Assembly (NCBI RefSeq): GCF_002091635.1 | Contig: NZ_BDAC01000017.1 | Coordinates: 78,302-142,301 of the forward strand | From: Pseudomonas indica NBRC 103045 | GTDB lineage: Bacteria; Pseudomonadota; Gammaproteobacteria; Pseudomonadales; Pseudomonadaceae | Direction of reading: 5' to 3' | Length of the DNA stretch: 64,000 nucleotides | Part shown: positions 10,272 to 18,950 of the stretch, piece by piece | How positions within the stretch are numbered: position 1 is the first letter of the stretch | How the letters are laid out: every line of letters starts with the position of its first letter | Position numbers and translations under genes: made by a program | The notes under the pieces: generated by a model | What the model was told of the DNA's origin: nothing | The model's input: only the letters and a program-made list of their open reading frames with translations | Databases searched by the model: none

Positions 10272-11600
10272 TCAATAGCGATAAGTGACGTACAGCTGCA
10301 ATGCGGAGAAATCCCGGTCGTTGCCGAAGAACTCCTTGGCGGCGGATTTGGCCTTGACCCAGTTGTAGGAAAGCGAGGTGGACAGGCTGGCGCTGGGGCT
10401 CCAGTCGACGAACAGCGCATGCTCGTCGGCGAAGCGCGTGCTGCTCAGCGGCGCGCCGAACAGATTCTGCTCGTCCAGGGAGAAGCGGTGATAGAGGGTG
10501 CCCAGCGTGACGCCCGGCGCGACCTCGGACTTCAGCGACCAAGTGTGGACCTTCTGATTGCTGTTGTTGAGCAGGTAGTTGCCGGTGATGTCGCCGATCA
10601 GCCAGGTGCCCCAGTCGATATAGCCCTTGCTCAGCGCGTCCCAGGCCTTCTGCCGGTTGTCGCCCAGATCGTCGTCGCCGGAGAAGTAGGCGTAGCGATA
10701 GCCCAGCCGCGGTTGCAACGGCAGCTGACTGAAGCGGTACTCGCCGCCCAGGTACCAGGCCTTGGCGTCGAACTCGGTGCCCTCGCCGCTGCCGCGCTGC
10801 ACGGCGTACTCGCCGTTCAGGGTCAGATCGCTGAGGCCCGGCAGCACGACGTTGAGGGCGCGCAGGTTGTAGACCTTCATGCCCTCGCGCGGCGCCGCCA
10901 GGTTGGACGAACGCTCCTCGGAGTCGAGCTTCATCGCCATGGCGCCGAGCGTGGCCAGTTCGCCGAGCTGGTAGTCGGCGTTGAGGCCGCTCATGCGGTA
11001 GTCGCCGAGATGATCGTCGCTGCGCAGGGTGAACGCCTGCGCCGACAGCGCTTCGCCGCTCCAACCCAGCACGGCGCTGTCGCGGAAGGCGGTGCGCGGG
11101 CCCAGCCAATAGGCGCCGTCGTTATGCATGTCGAGGTTGCCATCCATGACGATGAAACCCTGGCCGATCATGTAGTCCTGGCGACCGGCGGTGAAGCGCC
11201 ATTGCCCGGCGCGGAAACCGGCGTAGGCCTCCTCGACGCTGGTCCGGCCATCGGAACTGCGGGTGAAGCCGCCGGCATCGCCGTCGCCGAAGGTGCTGGC
11301 GCCGACCACCGAGCCGCCGGCCAGCAGATCGAAATCGGGGCCCAGGTGGTATTGCAAGGTGAGCGCCGGCTTGATCGCCAGCTCCTGCCAGTTGGCGTGC
11401 TTGTCGCCGATCTCGCCGGTGCGGGTATCGAGCCGACCGAGACCGAAGTTGCTGTTGCGCGAGAACAGGGCAGCGGCGGAGGCGGTCAGGCTGACCTCGC
11501 CTTCGAGTCCGCCGGACTCGAAGCTGTAGCCGGCCATGGCGCTGGCACTGCTCAGCAGCGCCACGGCGAGCAGCGTGGGCGTGAAGGGTAGGCGAATCAT
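10272..11600 (-). CDS. OprD-family outer-membrane porin
   Basis: The 442-residue protein begins with a signal peptide (MIRLPFTPTLLAVALLSSAS, cleavage near AMA) and continues as a repeated amphipathic beta-barrel pattern ending in aromatic LYVTYRY. SFESGGLEGE and GRQDYMIGQGFIV are typical of the OprD/OpdK group of substrate-specific channels for small carboxylates. Vanillate or ferulate uptake is likely from context but not shown. The start was set at MIRLPFT, which has AGGAG 9 bases upstream, rather than 11 codons earlier. It is 38 bp upstream of the binding-protein gene and probably in the same transcription unit. Confidence 0.85.
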   Translation of the reverse strand: MIRLPFTPTLLAVALLSSASAMAGYSFESGGLEGEVSLTASAAALFSRNSNFGLGRLDTRTGEIGDKHANWQELAIKPALTLQYHLGPDFDLLAGGSVVGASTFGDGDAGGFTRSSDGRTSVEEAYAGFRAGQWRFTAGRQDYMIGQGFIVMDGNLDMHNDGAYWLGPRTAFRDSAVLGWSGEALSAQAFTLRSDDHLGDYRMSGLNADYQLGELATLGAMAMKLDSEERSSNLAAPREGMKVYNLRALNVVLPGLSDLTLNGEYAVQRGSGEGTEFDAKAWYLGGEYRFSQLPLQPRLGYRYAYFSGDDDLGDNRQKAWDALSKGYIDWGTWLIGDITGNYLLNNSNQKVHTWSLKSEVAPGVTLGTLYHRFSLDEQNLFGAPLSSTRFADEHALFVDWSPSASLSTSLSYNWVKAKSAAKEFFGNDRDFSALQLYVTYRY

Positions 11601-11731
11601 GAAATGCTCCTGGGTAAGTTGTTGTTGTGTCACAGGGCAGTTGCAAAGCAGCTCGGCAAGCAGCCGGCTGCAAACCGGCAGGCCCGCCAGCGCGGGCCGC
11701 CAGATCTTTCTTGTTCCTTGGGGGGTCTGGC

Positions 11732-13003
11732 TCAGTCGCGTAGATGAGCGGCCAGCGTGCGCAGCGCGCGCACGTTATCGACGTCGAAGATGCCTACCGC
11801 CTCGGGCAGCGAGGACTGCTTGACGATCACCACGTCGGCCTCGAAGTCGACGAACAGGTACTGGCCATGGATGCCGCCGGCGGCGATGGCGCGGCTGTGG
11901 TCGTTGAACACGTACCACTGGCTGCGGTAGGACGCGCCGGGCATCCACTGGGCGAATTCCTCGTCCTGGGCGTAGATCCGCGGGTCGCTGCCGGCGACGA
12001 TGGCATCGATGGCGCGCGCATCGATCAGGGTCTGGCCCTGATGCTGACCACGGCCTGCCAGCAGCAGGCCGAAGCGCGCCATGTCGCGCAGCGTCGCGTT
12101 GAAACCGGCGCCGGAGACGCCACGGCCCCAGGGGTCGGCCATGAAGTAGCCGTCGCGCTGGCAGCCGATCGCCGTCCAGATCCGCGCCAACAGTTCATGG
12201 CAGGCTTCACCGCAGGCCCGCTCCATCACCCAGGCCAGCGCCTCGGTGGTGGCGGTGACGTAATGGAACAGTCCACCATGTTCGCCGCGTTTGCGCAGCG
12301 ACGGCAGGAACTGGTAGAGCGAGGCGTACCGGGCGTACGCGGCCGGCGCCGGCTGGAAGCCGCAGGCGTAGCCGAACTGCGAGCTTTCCGAAGCCGGGTC
12401 GTCGTAGCGCTCGGTGTAATCGATGCCCACCGCCATATCCAGCAGCTGGCGCACGCTGGCATCGAAGTAGGCGCTGCCGGCGAACTCCGGCACGTAGTCG
12501 CCGGCCAGGCGCTCGGGATCGAGCCTGCCCTCGCAGATCAACTGCTCGGCGAGGGTGCCGATCAGCGACTTGGTCACCGAGAACATGACGTGGCGGTCGT
12601 TGGCGCCGTGACCGTTGAAGTAGCGCTCGTACACCACCCGCCCCGCCTTGAGCACGATAAAGCCGTCGGCATGGCTGGCCAGCAGGTGCTCGTCGAGGCG
12701 CACGTTCAACCCGCACTCGCTGGTGAAGCTGAAGCCATCGAGATCCAGCCGCGCCTCGGGCAGCGGCTGCATGGCCTGACCGCAGGGCACGCTGATGCTG
12801 GGACGCAGGCGGCCCAGGTGGCGGAAGCCCCACTTGTTGAAGGGCGGGCTCATCCAGTTGTGCCAGGTCACCAGATGCTCGGCCGCGGGCGGAAAGCCGG
12901 TCATCAAGCGCTGCGGCTCCCGGGCCTGGAGCAGGGCCTCATGGGCATCGGCGTACAGACGCGCCAGCTGGTTGGGGATGGAAGGGTTTGTGGAGGCAGC
13001 CAT
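11732..13003 (-). CDS. Beta-lactamase-fold serine hydrolase (family VIII-type esterase)
   Basis: The 423-residue protein has the SxxK nucleophile motif of class C beta-lactamases and family VIII esterases (MFSVTKSLIG), plus VLKAGRVVYERYFNGHG upstream and AGGIHGQYLFVDF near the C terminus. No signal peptide is evident, so it is probably cytoplasmic. It is similar in style to 6-aminohexanoate-dimer hydrolases and EstB-type esterases. Next to an OprD porin and hydroxycinnamate genes, it could release ferulate or a related acid from an ester or amide; this is inference. Start MAASTNP has AAGGA upstream. A tetR gene diverges from it across an AT-rich spacer. Confidence 0.75.
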   Translation of the reverse strand: MAASTNPSIPNQLARLYADAHEALLQAREPQRLMTGFPPAAEHLVTWHNWMSPPFNKWGFRHLGRLRPSISVPCGQAMQPLPEARLDLDGFSFTSECGLNVRLDEHLLASHADGFIVLKAGRVVYERYFNGHGANDRHVMFSVTKSLIGTLAEQLICEGRLDPERLAGDYVPEFAGSAYFDASVRQLLDMAVGIDYTERYDDPASESSQFGYACGFQPAPAAYARYASLYQFLPSLRKRGEHGGLFHYVTATTEALAWVMERACGEACHELLARIWTAIGCQRDGYFMADPWGRGVSGAGFNATLRDMARFGLLLAGRGQHQGQTLIDARAIDAIVAGSDPRIYAQDEEFAQWMPGASYRSQWYVFNDHSRAIAAGGIHGQYLFVDFEADVVIVKQSSLPEAVGIFDVDNVRALRTLAAHLRD

Positions 13004-13156
13004 GGAAGCTCTGTCCTTTGTTCTGCGAATGCTCTGCGCGCGGCAGATGTGACAGAATAATTGCTCCAATAAAAAACTTTAGTCAATAAAATATTTTCAC
13101 CTGAAAACGAACATCCGTTATGCTCGCCGCCAGCGATAGGGATAAGGAGTGGGACT

Positions 13157-13771
13157 GTGAGCGGTCTGCGCGAACATCAGAAAGCCATGCGCCGCAAGGC
13201 GATCAGCGAGGCGGGTGTGGCCCTGTTCGAGCGGCAGGGGTTCGACAACACCACCATCGAGCAGATCGCCAGGGAGGCGGGCGTTTCCGCGCCAACGGTG
13301 TTCAAGTACTTCGGCTCGAAGCAGGAAATCATCCTGGAGATGCTGCAGAAGGCCGACGAAACGGCGCTGCAGGAGGCCCGCGCACACATGGCCGAGCTGG
13401 ACGACCCGCTCGACGCGCTGTGCTATCTGGAGCAGGTGCTGGTGGACCATGCCCTGAGCATGCTGCCCGCGCCGATCTGGCGCGAACTGCTGCTGCACGT
13501 GCTCGGCGGCGACCAGAGCGAGCTGCCGGAAAAGTACAAGCGTCTCAACGAAAGCCTGCAGCACGCCATCGCCAGCCTGCTGCGCGACCTGCAGCAGCGC
13601 GGCAAGCTGCGCGCGGACCTGGACGTGGAACTGGCCGCCTTCCTGCTCAACGACTACTCGCACCTGCAGATCCTGCGCCTGGTCAGCAGCGAGCCGATGG
13701 ACCTCGAACAGCACCGCCGCCAGGTACGCCAGACCAGCGGGCTGATCCTGCAGGGCATGATCGCTCGCTAG
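13157..13771 (+). CDS. TetR-family transcriptional regulator
   Basis: The 204-residue protein has an N-terminal TetR helix-turn-helix (GVALFERQGFDNTTIEQIAREAGVSAPTVFKYFGSK split over residues 19-54) and an all-helical C-terminal ligand-binding half. It starts with GTG, preceded by AAGGAG. It diverges from the beta-lactamase-fold hydrolase and probably controls that gene and perhaps the porin and binding-protein genes. The ligand is unknown. It is the last typical high-GC gene before the AT-rich cassette region. Confidence 0.9.
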   Translation: MSGLREHQKAMRRKAISEAGVALFERQGFDNTTIEQIAREAGVSAPTVFKYFGSKQEIILEMLQKADETALQEARAHMAELDDPLDALCYLEQVLVDHALSMLPAPIWRELLLHVLGGDQSELPEKYKRLNESLQHAIASLLRDLQQRGKLRADLDVELAAFLLNDYSHLQILRLVSSEPMDLEQHRRQVRQTSGLILQGMIAR

Positions 13772-13822
13772 CCGGCGGCTACGGAAAGTCTGAAAAAGCT
13801 ATCTACCGTCACTCCCACCAGT

Positions 13823-14434
13823 TCATCTGTTAGAAAAATTTTGAATTATCACTGCATCAGAATTCTGATCGTTAGCATCGATTGAGTAGCAAAAGCTTAT
13901 CGACTGATCACCGCTGAACTCTGGGTACAAGGTAGGTCTTAGCAGCCTAGTTTTGTTGTCATTAAATGAAGTTCTCTGTTGCCCATCTGGATTTCTCCTA
14001 ACCGCATAACAGTATCGCTTATTGGGATCTTGACTGTCACTCATTGATAAAGATGCAACCATTGCCTCCTCAATTTGTGGCGGTTTACCCAAAGTTACTT
14101 GAGCTGGAATAAATTGAGCAAAGTACTCATTAAACTGACTCAATAAATCCCCAAGGTTTTCACCATACTCTATATTGAAAAACGCTCTTAAAAGTTTAGC
14201 CTCGACAAGGAACCCATTTGCGTTTACAGCTAAAACCAGTCGCTCACTAACATTTTCACTTTTCAATATCTCTACTTTCATCAGAGCGTATTTCGGTTTT
14301 TTCTCTCCATCTCCGTACAATTTAGCCAACACAATGTAATCACGGCCTTTGTAATTGAAAGGGAATGCGTCTATGACCCAACCCTTTGCAATCATATCCG
14401 CTTTTAATAACTTGAAATTCTCAAATACACTCAT
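13823..14434 (-). CDS. Cassette protein A, possibly DUF6037-like
   Basis: This 203-residue protein starts MSVFENFKLLKADMIAKGW and includes GRDYIVLAKLYGDGEKKPKYALMKV. The pattern reminds me of the DUF6037 family, but I cannot verify this. No signal peptide or membrane segment is visible. AAGG precedes the ATG. Base composition is far more AT-rich than the flanking genes, and its stop lies near CTAACAGATGAACTGG on the coding strand, which partly resembles one half of an attC site. It is the leftmost gene of the cassette-like region and no function is proposed. Confidence 0.6.
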   Translation of the reverse strand: MSVFENFKLLKADMIAKGWVIDAFPFNYKGRDYIVLAKLYGDGEKKPKYALMKVEILKSENVSERLVLAVNANGFLVEAKLLRAFFNIEYGENLGDLLSQFNEYFAQFIPAQVTLGKPPQIEEAMVASLSMSDSQDPNKRYCYAVRRNPDGQQRTSFNDNKTRLLRPTLYPEFSGDQSISFCYSIDANDQNSDAVIIQNFSNR

Positions 14435-14556
14435 TTTTACCCTTGATATTCAGTATTTTGCTTAGAACTATTTTGTTGATTCGAATGCAACCGCGCTGAC
14501 GATGGGATCGAAAAGTTATTGCTCACTACTTGTGGGGAGAGTCCATATACCAGTTG

Positions 14557-14898
14557 TTATGCATTGAGCAACTCGGAATCAAACCATACATCTTCAAAAT
14601 CATTGCCGTCGATAAGAAAGCGGTAGCCGGCAGGTAGATCAAGGTAGCTTGCCACCTCTGGAAGGTAGCTGCCGATGTGCTCTATATGCAACGGAGAGAA
14701 GAAATCGACAGCGTCGGACAGCTCTGTGCCACACCAGATGTACCAGCCATTAGTACCCTTTTCTGGTTTATGCCTAAGCCCGTTAATGGGTAACTGCCCA
14801 ATTGTGCTTAAGGCGATTCCAAGTTTTGACCCGCTCTCGGGTTTCTGAGGGGTAACATTCTTCCATTCGCAGATGGTCTGTTCCTTCAGGATTTTCAC
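14557..14898 (-). CDS. Cassette protein B, Imm33/DUF2185-like small protein
   Basis: The product is about 113 residues with GQLPINGLRHKPEKGTNGWY, DAVDFFSPLHIEHI and PAGYRFLIDGNDFEDVWFD. These resemble the small proteins annotated as immunity protein Imm33 or DUF2185, many of which are integron-cassette products; the match is from memory. A GTG with GGAGT upstream at 14898 was preferred to the ATG at 14919, because that ATG lies inside the recombination-site sequence GCGTTATG. The stop codon lies in GCATAACAACTGG, the usual position in an attC half-site. No toxin partner is seen nearby. Confidence 0.65.
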   Translation of the reverse strand: MKILKEQTICEWKNVTPQKPESGSKLGIALSTIGQLPINGLRHKPEKGTNGWYIWCGTELSDAVDFFSPLHIEHIGSYLPEVASYLDLPAGYRFLIDGNDFEDVWFDSELLNA

Positions 14899-14918
14899 GG
14901 TTTTACTCCGAAGGTGCA

Positions 14919-14973
14919 TAACGCTTTTGTAAAAGGCGTGACGTCAGGAGCGTCCTTTTAACAAACTTGTTAG
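14919..14973 (-). repeat. Short attC-like site after the SIR2 gene
   Basis: On the coding strand the ends CTAACAAGTTTGTTAAAAGG and CCTTTTACAAAAGCGTTATG are imperfect complements around a short loop that contains the SIR2 stop codon. The outer TAAC / GTTA boxes fit an integron attC. It is short (55 bp) and less certain than the two sites further right. Confidence 0.6.
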
Positions 14974-16146
14974 ATTTCCAATCTCTGACTTAGACAATGA
15001 CTCAAGACGCTGAATAAGCATTCTTTCTTGCTTTTTATCATCACTGTCACCCTCGGGATCAAATGATAGAAGCAAGTCTGTAAATCCCAAATTTCTAATT
15101 TCTATCTGATTAGCATTGCTTGATAAAAAGCCTGGAACTTCGGTTCTATATGGGTCGCAGACTATTAACTTTGTACCTGGTATCTTCAACCAATCACAAA
15201 AGACCACATTTACATGCTCATCTCCGAAACCATAGCCAATGACAACAAGTTCACGAGCAGACATAATTCTAGTTTTAAATTCTTCAAATAACTCCCTAGG
15301 TGCAATCTGTTCAAATTTATCTGAAAACTTGTGTCCACCTGAAAGTAAAGATCGCCTTAGAAATTGCAGTTCACCGGAATCATCATTAACAAAAAGCTCA
15401 TTAACCCCTCGAACGCCCGACTTTCGGCATTCCTCCAAGCTAAGTCTTTCGATATTTCTAACCGCCCTAACGTAAGACCCAAACTCACTGCCTCCGACAG
15501 ACTTCAGGTATTTACCTTTATCTTCTATTGCAAAAATATCAAAAGATCCGTGTAGCTTGACAAGATTAACGCCAGACTCATTTTGATCAAAGAAATCTAA
15601 GCGGTGCTGCTGAAGCTCCTCTTTCGTAACAACTTTGAAAGAGCCCAATCGACTATATCCATGTTCACGATCAGCATAAAAACCATCTTTCAACGGAATT
15701 TTATAAAATGCACATAGCTCCTCTACGATTAAGTCATGATTCAGTGAATAGATATCTAAACAGCCAAATTTTTTGATGATCGCTTTCAGACCAAAATAGT
15801 GATCAAATCTCAACTGCATTCTAGGATTGCATTTCTCTTGCAGCTCCAAGAGCAATAACTGGATGCATTCTGTGGTTTGCTTAATTAGCCCACCAACAAT
15901 TTCGCGCTCTTTTCCAACCGAAGATAGGCTCCATTTCTCTAGCTCGCTTACCATTTGCTCATAGTGCATATCCGTATTATTTATGATTACTACAAATCGC
16001 TCTTTAATTTCGTCATTGCCTGAAAAATTGAATAGCTGTGTATCAATCCTCTTTAAAACATTCTCCCTAAATGTGGCTGTAAATGGCCAGACAAGCGGCA
16101 TCCCACACTCTACTGACGCTCCTGCACCTAGAAAAAATGCCAACAC
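14944..16146 (-). CDS. SIR2-like NAD-binding protein (candidate defence effector)
   Basis: With the GTG start at 16146 (AAGGAG upstream) the protein has 400 residues. The nucleotide-binding motif FFLGAGAS is at residues 4-11, SLNHDLIVEEL at about 134, the expected catalytic histidine in LVKLHGSFD near 199, and VVIGYGFGDEHVN at about 301-313. These are the hallmarks of the SIR2-like domains found in bacterial anti-phage proteins that destroy NAD+. A longer frame adds 31 codons but runs through the preceding attC site, so it was rejected. It follows the large unknown gene D by one attC. An NADase or defence role is inference from the domain and the mobile context. Confidence 0.85.
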   Translation of the reverse strand: MLAFFLGAGASVECGMPLVWPFTATFRENVLKRIDTQLFNFSGNDEIKERFVVIINNTDMHYEQMVSELEKWSLSSVGKEREIVGGLIKQTTECIQLLLLELQEKCNPRMQLRFDHYFGLKAIIKKFGCLDIYSLNHDLIVEELCAFYKIPLKDGFYADREHGYSRLGSFKVVTKEELQQHRLDFFDQNESGVNLVKLHGSFDIFAIEDKGKYLKSVGGSEFGSYVRAVRNIERLSLEECRKSGVRGVNELFVNDDSGELQFLRRSLLSGGHKFSDKFEQIAPRELFEEFKTRIMSARELVVIGYGFGDEHVNVVFCDWLKIPGTKLIVCDPYRTEVPGFLSSNANQIEIRNLGFTDLLLSFDPEGDSDDKKQERMLIQRLESLSKSEIGNLTSLLKGRS

Positions 16147-16167
16147 TCGATATGTACTCCTTGAAAA

Positions 16168-16237
16168 TCTAACGCTGCGCTCTGCGGCAAATTTGTAGCG
16201 CAGCGAAAAATTTGTCCGACAGCAGCGCCTTGTTAGC
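16168..16237 (-). repeat. attC-like recombination site between genes D and C
   Basis: On the coding strand GCTAACAAGGCGCTGC at one end pairs with GAGCGCAGCGTTAGAT at the other, and inner CGGACAAATTT pairs with AAATTTGCCG around a loop. This 70-bp imperfect palindrome with TAAC and GTTAG boxes directly after a stop codon is a textbook attC layout. Confidence 0.85.
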
Positions 16238-16241
16238 AATG

Positions 16242-18008
16242 TTACTCAGCGCAGTATATTATTGGCCTTGCGTTCATATCTTTGACCGCATGCGCGAAGG
16301 AGGAAATAATCCATAATAGCTGGATAATATTTCCTCTCACAGGCTTTCCTTCTTTTATTTTATTAAATTCCTCTGTAACACCTGAAATCGAAAGAAACGA
16401 ACAGCATAAGACGCAGCTACGATTGAGTTTGTAATCCTTAAGCAAGTTCGCCAGATACCCCTCTAAATCATCGATATCACCCTTTCGTATCCTCGGTATT
16501 TTTGTCTGAACACCTTTTACTGACTTGTAATGCTTCTTAAATGTTTTATCTAATTTCGACAGCATAGCACTTGCATCAAAATACATGTTTCCAAGATTCT
16601 TAATCCCTTGACCTACGACATCATGCAAGTTGCTAGCTGATGTGCTGGGATCACCATATTTCGAGTGAATAAAGCATATGTTTGAGTTCTCCTTATTAAA
16701 GGTAATATGGTCAGCCCACTCATCACCTAAATCGTCACAGAATATATAATCATCTTCAGCATGTATTTTTTCAACGGCATCAAACATCGAATCGTCTGTG
16801 AAATTTTCGCTTTCTACAGTAAAACTGCCTTTTTCCGATTTGACGTCAGGCATTAGCCCTATTGGTTGAAAAATCTCGAGGATATTGTCGATCTCGGAAA
16901 CTCCAGAAGAATCTTCGAAGCACGCACCCATAAAGTACATGTATTTGGGATCGTCAAAAGTAACACTATAGAACCCATGCTTAACAATATACTTTTGAAG
17001 GGTTATTAACTTCCCGTTTTCATGCACACGGAACCTTGCAAGATATTTTGAATATAAAGTCAGGCTTTTCTTGTTGGCTCGAATCCGAGAACCGTCATTA
17101 ACACCGATGACGTTCAAATCTGAATCTATCTCGTATACTTTCTCTAGTGCAGACTCTAGGATTTTGTAGACGCGACTGGAAACGCTGATGACCTTGCCCT
17201 TCTTTGTTTTATATTTTACTTGGACACCGTCCTTCCTCAGACGATCAAACAAGGAGGAACTTTCTAGAAGGATGGCATTAGGCGAGCAACTCGCTAAGAC
17301 TTCATTTAGCTCCACTTTACTTGCGAAAGCATCTAAGAAGTTTGTATTGCCGGGAGATTCTATAAGATTGATCTGCTCGGAAACCCATGCAGCGATATTG
17401 TCGATCGTTTCTCTGCTGGACGATTCAACAACACGACCAGTTCCTGATATAGATCTGGTCTTGGCTCCTTGTCGGAGCTTAAAGTAATAGGGAATCGACC
17501 TACCCGCCGAATGTGTGGAAAGCAATCCTTTTAAGTCAGCCGCCTCATACGATCTGGATCTCATTGCGCGATCTGACACCGTCATATTTCTAAGCGCTAA
17601 TCTCTGAAATTCCACATCATCATCAGAGAATGAAGATGAAAATTCCTTACTGCCGACAAGCGTAAAGTTTTCATCCATCAGGTCGAATATGTTGGCACAG
17701 CTCTTCTTTAGAACAGCAAGGTAGTTGCCAGTCTCAATGATCAATATAAATGCATAAACCTTGTCTTCGAAATCATCGTCCAAGAAGTAAACTGGCCGAT
17801 TAGAAGGAAATACCCTGACCGAATAGACGAAACTTAAATTTAGTTCATTTACATTCCTTTCCTGCCTAAATTGATCAATTACAAATCCACTATCGGGATT
17901 CATATTATCAGAGGCAGTGTCGAGGATACTTCTAACCAACTCATCCTCTACAGGATCATTGACTCTGTAAAATTGTGCATTTTTAGTCAATCTGAGTCTT
18001 TCTGGCAC
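16242..18008 (-). CDS. Large cassette protein D, unrecognised, possible nuclease-like motif
   Basis: The 588-residue protein starts with GTG after AAGGAGG. I do not recognise the family with confidence. Around residues 425-450 the stretch DDLGDEWADH followed by NICFIHSK and then LHDVVGQGIKNLGN has the spacing of a degenerate PD-(D/E)xK nuclease core (acidic residue, then HxK on a beta strand); this is only a suggestion. Residues 1-400 show no motif I can name. There is no signal peptide. An attC site separates it from the downstream SIR2 gene and another precedes it. Proximity to the SIR2 protein suggests a defence role, possibly joint, but each gene may be an independent cassette. Confidence 0.75.
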   Translation of the reverse strand: MPERLRLTKNAQFYRVNDPVEDELVRSILDTASDNMNPDSGFVIDQFRQERNVNELNLSFVYSVRVFPSNRPVYFLDDDFEDKVYAFILIIETGNYLAVLKKSCANIFDLMDENFTLVGSKEFSSSFSDDDVEFQRLALRNMTVSDRAMRSRSYEAADLKGLLSTHSAGRSIPYYFKLRQGAKTRSISGTGRVVESSSRETIDNIAAWVSEQINLIESPGNTNFLDAFASKVELNEVLASCSPNAILLESSSLFDRLRKDGVQVKYKTKKGKVISVSSRVYKILESALEKVYEIDSDLNVIGVNDGSRIRANKKSLTLYSKYLARFRVHENGKLITLQKYIVKHGFYSVTFDDPKYMYFMGACFEDSSGVSEIDNILEIFQPIGLMPDVKSEKGSFTVESENFTDDSMFDAVEKIHAEDDYIFCDDLGDEWADHITFNKENSNICFIHSKYGDPSTSASNLHDVVGQGIKNLGNMYFDASAMLSKLDKTFKKHYKSVKGVQTKIPRIRKGDIDDLEGYLANLLKDYKLNRSCVLCCSFLSISGVTEEFNKIKEGKPVRGNIIQLLWIISSFAHAVKDMNARPIIYCAE

Positions 18009-18022
18009 TATCCTGCCTCCTT

Positions 18023-18097
18023 GCTAACGTTTGGTTAAGGGGCGGGCTTTAGCCCGTCCCAGTGAGCGAAGCGAACGATTTGAACCAGTTGTTATGC
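18023..18097 (-). repeat. attC-like recombination site between genes E and D
   Basis: On the coding strand GCATAACAACTGGTTCAA pairs imperfectly with CTTAACCAAACGTTAGC, and an inner hairpin (GGGACGGGCT / AGCCCGCCCC) lies between. The stop codon of gene E is inside the first box. The 75-bp site is the typical length of Pseudomonas and Vibrio integron sites. Confidence 0.85.
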
Positions 18098-18880
18098 TTT
18101 GCGCTCAAATGTATTGCCGATGAACTGCTTTAGAAATTCTTTGTCCGGATATGCAAAAGTCATGTGCATTGATTCATTGTCGTCTTTAAAGGGGAGTGTT
18201 TCCCCATCAGTTGCTTTAAAACCCGGCTTGTTCAGTGGGTAGAATAGCGCAATTCTAAATTCGGCTTCATGGCTAAATGCATCTGGTTTATAAAATACCA
18301 AATCACTTGCTTCGTGTGTCTTGGGGAGATGGCCTTTGCTGTAATACGTTATGTTTCTGGCAATAACCTGCATGCCTTGAAATTTGTGAGTGAAGAAATC
18401 TTTGAGGAATTCTACAAGTAGCTCAACATTGACTTCAATGCATATGTCAGCTTTAAATTTATTAAATAATTCGTCGCAGTTCTTGCGATTACTCAAGCAA
18501 AGGCAGTAGCAATGCCTTGTTGGTACGGTTAACTTCGGATCTTGAGTCATATCTTCGGGGCTGATTACTCTGCCGTTCACGCTTAATTCGCCAGAGAATC
18601 TGTCGATGATAAATGTCTTTGACATTTCATCATCTCTCATTAGCTCGTTTTCCATTCTGGCGTAATGTGAAAGGTCGCTAAATCTAAATCCGGCTTCCCC
18701 TTCAATTAGTGGTGTCAGAATTGATTTCTTTCCATATAAATACTTGATCAACGCACACTCCCGAATTTTTTCTGGCATAACAGTGATTAGATGGAAGGCG
18801 TTACTAATCCGATAGTAGAGCGTTCCGTATAACTCCGCACCACTCCGCTGTGACAGTCGCAAAAACTCTTTATAAATCAC
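18092..18880 (-). CDS. Cassette protein E, DUF2971-like
   Basis: The product has 262 residues. PTRHCYCLCLSNRKNCDELF and LVFYKPDAFSHEAEFRIALF resemble the conserved core of DUF2971 proteins, in which a K(P)xxFxxExEFRI segment is typical; this is from memory. DUF2971 proteins are common in mobile and defence-rich DNA and their function is unknown. The start is a GTG that shares GTGA with the stop of a 22-codon upstream ORF, and there is no strong ribosome site of its own, so translational coupling is likely. It is the first gene of the cassette array and the closest to a LexA box. Confidence 0.65.
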   Translation of the reverse strand: MIYKEFLRLSQRSGAELYGTLYYRISNAFHLITVMPEKIRECALIKYLYGKKSILTPLIEGEAGFRFSDLSHYARMENELMRDDEMSKTFIIDRFSGELSVNGRVISPEDMTQDPKLTVPTRHCYCLCLSNRKNCDELFNKFKADICIEVNVELLVEFLKDFFTHKFQGMQVIARNITYYSKGHLPKTHEASDLVFYKPDAFSHEAEFRIALFYPLNKPGFKATDGETLPFKDDNESMHMTFAYPDKEFLKQFIGNTFERKA

Positions 18881-18945
18881 AGGCTTACCGAAATCACTCT
18901 ACCCATCCAGCGTATTCGCTTGACCTCCTCTTTTAGCTCCAGCAT
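18877..18945 (-). CDS. 22-codon ORF between a LexA box and gene E
   Basis: ATG begins 5 bp downstream of the LexA box and the frame encodes MLELKEEVKRIRWMGRVISV plus two residues before TGA. The stop overlaps the GTG of gene E by 4 bp. It may be a leader peptide that couples translation into gene E, or the broken start of an SOS gene into which the array was inserted. Existence as a translated product is unproven. Confidence 0.4.
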   Translation of the reverse strand: MLELKEEVKRIRWMGRVISVSL

Positions 18946-18950
18946 TACGA

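Noticed and set aside
14557..14898. Toxin-immunity pair around the Imm33-like gene
   Set aside because: No toxin gene lies beside it; such proteins also occur as solo cassettes.
14944..16239. Longer SIR2 protein starting at 16239
   Set aside because: The extra 31 codons run through the attC palindrome; the GTG at 16146 has AAGGAG at good distance and begins directly before the nucleotide-binding motif.
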